Notes under the pieces: model-generated | What the model was told of the DNA's origin: nothing | The model's database searches: none | Seen by the model: only the letters and a program-made list of their open reading frames with translations | Assembly (NCBI RefSeq): GCF_018325905.1 | Contig: NZ_AP021901.1 | Span: forward strand, 6,046,001 to 6,110,000 | Source of the DNA: Pseudomonas sp. St316 | GTDB taxonomy: Bacteria; Pseudomonadota; Gammaproteobacteria; Pseudomonadales; Pseudomonadaceae | Length of the DNA stretch: 64,000 nt | Direction of reading: 5' to 3' | Program-made: the position numbers and the translations under genes | Part shown: in pieces, positions 57,322 through 64,000 of the stretch | Position numbering within the stretch: the stretch's first letter is position 1 | Layout: each line of letters opens with the position of its first letter

Positions 57322-57597
57322 TTAACGCTTGGCTTTCTTGTCTGCCACGTGCCCGCGATAAGTGCGGGTACCGGCGAACTCGCCCAGTTTGTGGCCGACC
57401 ATGTCTTCGTTCACGAGAACTGGGACGTGTTGGCGACCGTTGTGTACTGCGATGGTCAAACCGACCATTTGTGGCAGGATCATCGAACGACGCGACCAGG
57501 TCTTAACTGGTTTGCGATCGTTCTTTTCCGCCGCCACTTCGATCTTCTTCAGTAGGTGAAGATCAATAAAAGGACCTTTTTTCAGAGAACGTGGCAC
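57322..57597 (-). CDS. rpsS: Ribosomal protein S19
   Basis: The 91-residue protein begins [20 protein letters not shown] and ends [20 protein letters not shown]. It sits in the 30S head near S13. Confidence 0.98.
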   Translation of the reverse strand: MPRSLKKGPFIDLHLLKKIEVAAEKNDRKPVKTWSRRSMILPQMVGLTIAVHNGRQHVPVLVNEDMVGHKLGEFAGTRTYRGHVADKKAKR

Positions 57598-57613
57598 TGT
57601 CGTATCCCTCTAT

Positions 57614-58438
57614 TTACTTGCGACGACGGACGATCATTTTGTCGGTACGCTTATTACCACGAGTCTTCGCGCCCTTAGTCGGGAAGCCCCATGGCGATAC
57701 CGGATGACGACCACCAGAGGTACGACCTTCACCACCACCATGTGGGTGGTCAACCGGGTTCATGGCAACACCACGAACGGTTGGGCGAACGCCACGCCAG
57801 CGCTTGGCACCAGCTTTACCCAACGAACGCAGGCTGTGCTCGGAGTTCGAGACTTCGCCCAGGGTCGCACGGCATTCAGCCAGTACTTTACGCATCTCAC
57901 CAGAACGCAGACGCAGGGTCACGTAGACACCTTCACGAGCGATCAGCTGAGCCGAAGCACCAGCGGAACGAGCGATCTGTGCGCCTTTACCTGGCTTCAA
58001 TTCGATGCCGTGTACGGTGCTACCAACTGGAATGTTACGCAGTTGCAGAGCGTTGCCCGGCTTGATCGGTGCCAGGGCACCTGCGATCAGCTGGTCGCCA
58101 GCACTCACGCCTTTAGGGGCGATGATGTAGCGACGCTCGCCATCTGCGTACAGCAGCAGAGCGATGTGAGCAGTACGGTTTGGATCGTATTCGATACGCT
58201 CGACGGTGGCAGCGATGCCATCCTTGTCGTTGCGACGGAAGTCGACCAGACGATAATGCTGCTTATGACCACCACCGATGTGACGAGTGGTAATACGGCC
58301 ATTGTTGTTACGACCACCAGACTTCGATTTTTTCTCGAGCAGCGGTGCGTGAGGAGCGCCTTTATGCAGCTCCTGGTTGACCACCTTGACCACAAAACGG
58401 CGGCCAGGGGAAGTCGGTTTGCATTTAACGATTGCCAT
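57614..58438 (-). CDS. rplB: Ribosomal protein L2
   Basis: The 274-residue protein has the conserved [20 protein letters not shown] start region and the C-terminal [20 protein letters not shown] segment with the histidine near the peptidyl-transferase centre. One of the largest and most conserved S10-operon proteins. Confidence 0.98.
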
Positions 58439-58452
58439 GATGCACCCCTTCC

Positions 58453-58752
58453 TTACTCAGCACTGCTGCTGAAATCGAGATCTTGGCCTGGCTGAAGGGA
58501 GATAACTGCCTTCTTCCAGTCATTACGCTTGCCCAGACCGCGAGCAGTGCGCTTGCTTTTACCCAGAACATTCAGGGTCGTCACGCGCTCTACTTTCACG
58601 CTGAACAGGCTTTCGACGGCCTTCTTGATTTCCAGCTTGGTTGCGTCGGTAGCAACCTTGAAAACGAACTGGCCTTTCTTGTCTGCCAGAACCGTAGCCT
58701 TCTCGGAAACGTGCGGGCCAAGCAGAACTTTAAATACGCGTTCCTGGTTCAT
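58453..58752 (-). CDS. rplW: Ribosomal protein L23
   Basis: The 99-residue protein starts [20 protein letters not shown] and has [21 protein letters not shown]23 docks trigger factor and SRP at the tunnel exit. Its ATG overlaps the rplD stop by 4 nt. Confidence 0.98.
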
Positions 58753-59351
58753 CCCAGCAGCTCCTCGAATTTCTTCACGGCCGACACGGTGATCAACACC
58801 TTGTCGTATGCGATCAGACTGACCGGATCGGAACCCTGCACGTCACGAACGTCGACGTGTGGCAGGTTGCGAGCAGCCAGGTACAGGTTCTGATCAACAG
58901 CGTCAGACACGATCAGGACGTCAGTCAGGCCCATGCCGTTCAGCTTGTTCAGCAGATCTTTGGTTTTCGGTGCTTCAACAGCGAAGTCCTGAACCACGAC
59001 CAGACGATCAGTACGCACCAGCTCAGCAAGGATGGAACGCATTGCTGCGCGATACATCTTCTTGTTCAGCTTCTGGGAGTGATCCTGAGGACGAGCTGCG
59101 AAAGTCGTACCGCCGCCACGCCAGATTGGGCTACGGATAGTACCGGCACGAGCACGGCCAGTACCTTTCTGACGCCATGGGCGCTTGCCGCCACCGGAAA
59201 CGTCGGAACGGGTCTTTTGCTGCTTGCTACCTTGACGGCCGCCAGCCATGTAGGCCACGACTGCTTGGTGAACCAGCGTCTCGTTGAATTCGCCGCCAAA
59301 TGTCAGTTCGGAAACTTCGATCGCTTGAGCGTCATTTACATTTAATTGCAT
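58749..59351 (-). CDS. rplD: Ribosomal protein L4
   Basis: The 200-residue protein has the long tunnel loop ([40 protein letters not shown]). In E. coli L4 also represses the S10 operon by binding its leader; the leader here is much shorter, so that control may differ. Confidence 0.98.
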
Positions 59352-59363
59352 GTCAGCTTCCCC

Positions 59364-59999
59364 TTAACCGCGAGCCTTGGCTGCTGGACGTACAACCAAG
59401 TTGCCGCCAGTAGCGCCAGGAACAGCGCCCTTGACCAACAACAGATTGCGTTCAGCGTCCACGCGCACTACTTCGAGGGACTGCACGGTCACGCGCTCAG
59501 CGCCCATATGACCGGACATTTTTTTGCCCTTGAATACACGACCAGGAGTCTGGCACTGGCCGATAGAGCCTGGAACGCGGTGGGATACGGAGTTACCGTG
59601 GGTGTTATCTTGCCCGCGGAAGTTCCAACGCTTGATCGTACCCTGGAAGCCTTTACCCTTGGACTGACCGGTTACATCAACCAGTTGACCAGCGGCGAAG
59701 ATTTCAGCGTTGATCAGATCGCCGGCCTGGTACTCGCCTTCTTCAAGACGGAATTCCATTACGGTACGACCAGCGGCAACGTTCGCCTTGGCGAAGTGGC
59801 CAGCCTGAGCTGCTGTTACACGCGAAGCGCGACGCTCGCCGACAGTGACTTGCACTGCACGATAGCCATCGGTCTCTTCAGTTTTGAACTGGGTGACGCG
59901 ATTCGGCTCGATCTCAATGACCGTGACCGGAATGGAGACACCTTCTTCGGTGAAAATACGGGTCATACCGCATTTACGACCGACTACACCAATAGTCAT
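59364..59999 (-). CDS. rplC: Ribosomal protein L3
   Basis: The 211-residue protein starts [20 protein letters not shown] and has the loop region [20 protein letters not shown] with the Gln that is N5-methylated in E. coli. Start set at 59999; an upstream ATG would add 11 residues not in the family. Confidence 0.98.
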   Translation of the reverse strand: MTIGVVGRKCGMTRIFTEEGVSIPVTVIEIEPNRVTQFKTEETDGYRAVQVTVGERRASRVTAAQAGHFAKANVAAGRTVMEFRLEEGEYQAGDLINAEIFAAGQLVDVTGQSKGKGFQGTIKRWNFRGQDNTHGNSVSHRVPGSIGQCQTPGRVFKGKKMSGHMGAERVTVQSLEVVRVDAERNLLLVKGAVPGATGGNLVVRPAAKARG

Positions 60000-60079
60000 G
60001 TTGTAAACCTCATGAGTGTACGGGGCTTTCACCCGCTATGGCCGCCCATTTCAGAGCGTTACACGACTAAGACCGAGTC

Positions 60080-60391
60080 TTAGCCGAGGCTGATCTGCAC
60101 TTCCACACCGGCCGCAAGATCAAGCTTCATAAGTGCATCAACGGTTTTATCCGTTGGCTGGACGATGTCCAGAACGCGCTTATGAGTACGGATCTCGTAC
60201 TGGTCACGCGCGTCTTTGTTGACGTGCGGGGAGACCAGAACGGTGAACCGCTCTTTACGGGTAGGCAGTGGAATTGGACCACGCACTTGAGCACCAGTAC
60301 GTTTCGCGGTTTCCACGATTTCCTGGGTGGATTGGTCGATCAGGCGATGGTCAAAAGCCTTCAACCTGATACGGATTTGCTGATTTTGCAT
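60080..60391 (-). CDS. rpsJ: Ribosomal protein S10 (NusE)
   Basis: The 103-residue protein begins [20 protein letters not shown] and has [21 protein letters not shown]10 also acts as NusE in antitermination and links polymerase to the ribosome. First gene of the S10 operon, about 55 nt after its predicted transcription start. Confidence 0.98.
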
Positions 60392-60421
60392 TGGATTTCA
60401 GACTCCGGCTGCTATTCCCAC

Positions 60422-60482
60422 CGGGCGCAATACGCCCGTTAAAAGGAGGCGCAATTCTATAGACGCCCCCGATAGGTGTCAA
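60422..60482 (-). promoter_or_regulatory. S10 operon promoter and short leader hairpin
   Basis: On the minus strand TTGACA (60482-60477) and TAGAAT (60459-60454) are 17 bp apart, a near-consensus sigma70 promoter. The leader holds one hairpin, CGGGCG with CGCCCG at 60422-60438. Confidence 0.85.
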
Positions 60483-60489
60483 CCCAATA

Positions 60490-60518
60490 AAAAAGCCCCC
60501 GCTAAGCGGAGGCTTTTT
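60490..60518 (-). terminator. tuf terminator
   Basis: AAAAAGCCCCCGC pairs with GCGGAGGCTTTTT around TAA, 31 nt after the tuf stop, with a T6 tract on the minus strand. The S10 promoter -35 begins 8 nt further on. Confidence 0.92.
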
Positions 60519-60548
60519 CAACTCATCAAAGCTGACTCTAAAAAGAGC

Positions 60549-61742
60549 TTACTCGATGATTTTGGCTACGACGCCAGCGCCGACGGTACGACCGCCTTCA
60601 CGGATAGCGAAACGCAGACCGTCTTCCATCGCGATGGTTTTGATCAAGGTGACAACCATTTTGATGTTGTCGCCTGGCATTACCATTTCAACGCCTTCCG
60701 GCAGTTCGCAGTTACCGGTCACGTCAGTGGTCCGGAAGTAGAACTGTGGACGGTAGCCTTTGAAGAACGGAGTGTGACGACCGCCTTCTTCTTTGCTCAG
60801 AACGTACACTTCAGCTTCGAACTTGGTGTGCGGCTTAACCGAACCTGGCTTGACCAGAACCTGGCCACGCTCAACGTCGTCACGCTTGGTACCACGCAGC
60901 AGAACGCCGCAGTTCTCGCCAGCACGACCTTCGTCGAGCAGCTTACGGAACATTTCAACACCGGTGCAGGTGGTGACGGTGGTGTCACGCAGACCAACGA
61001 TTTCCAGTGGATCCTGAACCTTGACGATACCGCGCTCGATACGGCCAGTTACAACAGTACCGCGACCCGAGATCGAGAACACGTCTTCGATTGGCATCAG
61101 GAATGGCTTGTCGATAACACGAACTGGCTCTGGGATGTAGCTGTCCAGAGTTTCTACCAGACGCTTAACAGCGGTGGTACCCATTTCGTTGTCGTCTTGG
61201 CCGTTCAGAGCCATCAGAGCCGAACCGATGATGATCGGAGTGTCGTCACCCGGGAAGTCGTAAGTGCTCAGCAGGTCGCGCACTTCCATCTCAACCAGTT
61301 CCAGCAGCTCAGCGTCGTCAACCATGTCAGCCTTGTTCAGGAAGACAACGATGTACGGAACGCCTACCTGACGGGACAGCAGGATGTGTTCACGGGTTTG
61401 TGGCATCGGACCATCAGCAGCCGAGCAAACCAGGATCGCGCCGTCCATCTGGGCAGCACCGGTGATCATGTTCTTCACGTAGTCAGCGTGACCTGGGCAG
61501 TCAACGTGAGCGTAGTGACGAATCGAAGAGTTGTACTCAACGTGCGCGGTGTTGATGGTGATACCACGAGCCTTTTCTTCCGGGGCGCTGTCGATTTTGT
61601 CGAAAGCGACAACGGCCGAACCGAAAACTTCGGAGCAGACGCGAGTCAGAGCAGCAGTCAGAGTGGTTTTACCATGGTCAACGTGACCAATGGTGCCAAC
61701 GTTGACGTGCGGTAGGGAACGATCAAATTTTTCTTTAGCCAC
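60549..61742 (-). CDS. tuf: Elongation factor Tu
   Basis: EF-Tu brings aminoacyl-tRNA to the ribosome. The 397-residue protein has the G motifs GHVDHGKT (G1), DCPGHADY (G3) and NKADMVDD (G4), then domains 2 and 3 ([26 protein letters not shown]). It follows fusA by 30 nt, with a terminator after it. Many pseudomonads carry a second tuf copy elsewhere; only one is in this window. Confidence 0.98.
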   Translation of the reverse strand: MAKEKFDRSLPHVNVGTIGHVDHGKTTLTAALTRVCSEVFGSAVVAFDKIDSAPEEKARGITINTAHVEYNSSIRHYAHVDCPGHADYVKNMITGAAQMDGAILVCSAADGPMPQTREHILLSRQVGVPYIVVFLNKADMVDDAELLELVEMEVRDLLSTYDFPGDDTPIIIGSALMALNGQDDNEMGTTAVKRLVETLDSYIPEPVRVIDKPFLMPIEDVFSISGRGTVVTGRIERGIVKVQDPLEIVGLRDTTVTTCTGVEMFRKLLDEGRAGENCGVLLRGTKRDDVERGQVLVKPGSVKPHTKFEAEVYVLSKEEGGRHTPFFKGYRPQFYFRTTDVTGNCELPEGVEMVMPGDNIKMVVTLIKTIAMEDGLRFAIREGGRTVGAGVVAKIIE

Positions 61743-61772
61743 GACAATTAACTCCTTGCCTAAAGGACTGAA

Positions 61773-63878
61773 TCAGCCTTGTTTTTTGGTAACAGTCTCG
61801 ACGATATGCGACGGAGCTGTATTGTATTTTTTGAATTCCATAGAGTAGCTTGCGCGACCCTGAGACATGGAACGAACGTCGGTCGCGTAACCGAACATTT
61901 CACCCAACGGAACCTCAGCACGAATTACCTTGCCGGAAACCGTATCTTCCATACCCAGAATCATGCCACGACGACGGTTAAGGTCGCCCATGACATCACC
62001 CATGTAGTCTTCAGGCGTAACGACCTCTACCGCCATGATTGGCTCAAGCAACTCACCACCGCCCTTCTGGGCCAGTTGCTTGGTAGCCATGGAAGCAGCC
62101 ACCTTAAACGCCATCTCGTTGGAGTCGACGTCATGGTAAGAACCATCGAACACGGTCGCCTTCAGGCCGATCAGCGGATAGCCGGCAACAACGCCGTTCT
62201 TCATCTGCTCTTCGATACCCTTCTGGATCGCCGGGATGTATTCCTTAGGAACCACACCACCTACGACTTCGTTCACGAATTGCAGACCTTCCTGACCTTC
62301 GTCAGCAGGAGCAAAACGGATCCAGCAGTGGCCGAACTGGCCACGACCGCCGGACTGGCGAACGAACTTACCTTCGATTTCACAGTTCTTCGTGATGCGC
62401 TCACGATAGGAAACCTGAGGCTTACCGATGTTGGCTTCGACGTTGAACTCACGGCGCATCCGGTCAACCAGGATGTCCAGGTGCAGCTCGCCCATGCCAG
62501 AGATGATCGTTTGACCAGTCTCTTCATCAGTCTTGACGCGGAAAGACGGGTCTTCCTGAGCAAGCTTGCCCAGAGCGATACCCATTTTTTCCTGGTCGTC
62601 CTTGGTTTTTGGCTCAACGGCAACCGAAATAACCGGCTCCGGGAAGTCCATGCGAACCAGGATGATTGGCTTGTCGCCGTTGCACAAAGTCTCACCAGTG
62701 GTGACATCCTTCATGCCGATCAAGGCCGCGATGTCGCCAGCGCGCACTTCCTTGATCTCTTCGCGGGCGTTTGCGTGCATTTGCACCATACGACCAACGC
62801 GCTCTTTCTTGCCTTTTACCGAGTTGATCACGCCGTCGCCGGAGTTCAACACGCCCGAGTAAACACGGACAAAGGTCAAGGTACCCACGAATGGGTCGGT
62901 AGCGATCTTGAACGCCAGAGCCGAGAACGGCTCGTTGTCGTCTGCATGACGCTCCAGCTCGACAGTCTCGTCATCCGGGTCGGTACCCTTGATGGCTGGA
63001 ATGTCGGTTGGCGCAGGCAGGAAGTCGATAACGGCGTCGAGAACCAGGGGAACACCCTTGTTCTTGAAGGAAGAACCGCAAACAGCCAGGACGATCTCAC
63101 CAGCGATAGTACGCTGACGCAGAGCAGCCTTGATTTCCTCGTTGGTGAGCTCTTCACCCTCGAGGTACTTGTTCATCAGCTCTTCGTTGGCTTCGGCCGC
63201 AGCCTCAACCATGTTGCCACGCCACTTCTCGGCTTCTTCCAGCAACTCTGCAGGGATGTCCTTGCGAACAGGAACCATACCCTTGTCAGCATCATTCCAG
63301 TAGACCGCTTGCATGTTGATCAGATCGATCTGACCCTGGAAGTTGTCTTCGGAACCGATAGCCAGCTGGATCGGCACCGGAGTGTGACCCAGACGCTGCT
63401 TGATCTGAGCGATCACGCGCAGGAAGTTGGCGCCAGCACGGTCCATCTTGTTCACATAAACAAGACGTGGAACGCCGTATTTGTTGGCCTGACGCCATAC
63501 GGTTTCCGACTGAGGCTCAACACCCGAGGTGCCGCAGAACACAACCACAGCGCCGTCGAGTACACGCAGGGAACGTTCAACTTCAATAGTGAAGTCTACG
63601 TGACCCGGGGTGTCGATAACGTTGAAGCGGTGCTCATCCTTGTACTGCTTCTCGGAACCCTTCCAGAAGGCGGTAATGGCAGCAGAAGTAATGGTAATAC
63701 CACGCTCCTGCTCCTGCACCATCCAGTCGGTGGTCGCGGCGCCGTCATGCACCTCGCCCATCTTGTGACTTTTGCCGGTGTAAAAAAGGACGCGCTCGGT
63801 GGTGGTGGTTTTACCAGCATCCACGTGAGCGACGATACCGATGTTACGGTAGCGGTTAATCGGTGTAGTACGAGCCAT
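61773..63878 (-). CDS. fusA: Elongation factor G
   Basis: EF-G drives ribosomal translocation. The 701-residue protein has G1 [13 protein letters not shown]3 DTPGHVDF and G4 NKMDRAGA in the G domain, domain II near residue 300, and domain IV with [14 protein letters not shown] and [13 protein letters not shown]. It lies between rpsG and tuf in the str operon, 30 nt from each. Confidence 0.98.
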   Translation of the reverse strand: MARTTPINRYRNIGIVAHVDAGKTTTTERVLFYTGKSHKMGEVHDGAATTDWMVQEQERGITITSAAITAFWKGSEKQYKDEHRFNVIDTPGHVDFTIEVERSLRVLDGAVVVFCGTSGVEPQSETVWRQANKYGVPRLVYVNKMDRAGANFLRVIAQIKQRLGHTPVPIQLAIGSEDNFQGQIDLINMQAVYWNDADKGMVPVRKDIPAELLEEAEKWRGNMVEAAAEANEELMNKYLEGEELTNEEIKAALRQRTIAGEIVLAVCGSSFKNKGVPLVLDAVIDFLPAPTDIPAIKGTDPDDETVELERHADDNEPFSALAFKIATDPFVGTLTFVRVYSGVLNSGDGVINSVKGKKERVGRMVQMHANAREEIKEVRAGDIAALIGMKDVTTGETLCNGDKPIILVRMDFPEPVISVAVEPKTKDDQEKMGIALGKLAQEDPSFRVKTDEETGQTIISGMGELHLDILVDRMRREFNVEANIGKPQVSYRERITKNCEIEGKFVRQSGGRGQFGHCWIRFAPADEGQEGLQFVNEVVGGVVPKEYIPAIQKGIEEQMKNGVVAGYPLIGLKATVFDGSYHDVDSNEMAFKVAASMATKQLAQKGGGELLEPIMAVEVVTPEDYMGDVMGDLNRRRGMILGMEDTVSGKVIRAEVPLGEMFGYATDVRSMSQGRASYSMEFKKYNTAPSHIVETVTKKQG

Positions 63879-63908
63879 AAAGCCCTCGCAAATTGAGTGA
63901 CGCTAAAA

Positions 63909-64000
63909 TTAGAAGCGGTAGTGCGAGAAAGCCTTGTTGGCTTCAGCCATACGGTGCACGTCTTCACGCTTCTTAACTGCAGCACCTTTACCTTCAGCAG
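63909..64000 (-). CDS. rpsG: Ribosomal protein S7, C-terminal end (cut by window edge)
   Basis: The last 30 codons are visible on the minus strand and end VHRMAEANKAFSHYRF, the S7 C-terminus, with TAA at 63911-63909. The rest lies beyond the window. Position before fusA matches the str operon. Confidence 0.95.
   Translation of the reverse strand, partial: AEGKGAAVKKREDVHRMAEANKAFSHYRF

Overview
The window is a stretch of chromosome from a fluorescent-group Pseudomonas. Three things point there: the high GC content, many copies of the 24-nt inverted REP palindrome typical of the P. fluorescens complex (core GAGCTTGCTCGCGATG), and gene blocks that match P. aeruginosa PAO1 neighbourhoods known to me (the parC-parE block, oprG with two sugar-epimerase genes, ssb-MFS-uvrA-bfrA-katA, and the S10-spc-alpha ribosomal super-operon). 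I found no tRNA or rRNA gene, CRISPR array or intact insertion sequence.

Layout. 1-8819: the end of a cyclase-like membrane protein, a DUF3224 protein, then a minus-strand operon yqiA-parE-(phytase-like esterase)-(retropepsin-like protease)-parC-(PqiC-like lipoprotein). 8820-11734: oprG/ompW behind two tandem Anr/Fnr-like boxes, with two epimerase genes. 11735-16343: the long helicase Lhr. 16488-24798: a MscS channel, the DUF72-ybhP-clsB-ybhN membrane-lipid operon, an alpha/beta hydrolase and a DUF3182 protein. 25138-26786: a GlxA-type regulator divergent from an isochorismatase-like hydrolase.

26878-34087 is the accessory region of most interest. A 1,099-residue regulator (XRE HTH, degenerate cyclase-like domain, AAA/STAND ATPase, helical repeats) is divergent from a gene for a MACPF (perforin-like) protein. 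That gene is followed by an unrecognised 284-residue protein and a two-helix membrane protein. The divergent promoter region holds direct repeats phased at 11 bp. A domain V-like remnant of a group II intron lies directly after the membrane protein. 34208-39187 is a sugar-use module (GH31 glycosidase, ACS-family MFS transporter, LacI regulator) whose codon use looks less GC-rich than its neighbours.

39269-46448: ssb, a YajR-like MFS transporter, uvrA, a ferritin (bfrA/ftnA) and katA. 46686-64000: the translation super-operon on the minus strand, read from the right as rpsG (partial)-fusA-tuf, then S10 (rpsJ to rpsQ), spc (rplN to rpmJ) and alpha (rpsM to rplQ). Strong sigma70-like promoters are visible before rpsJ and rpsM. 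An unusually long, structured gap separates rpsN from rpsH.
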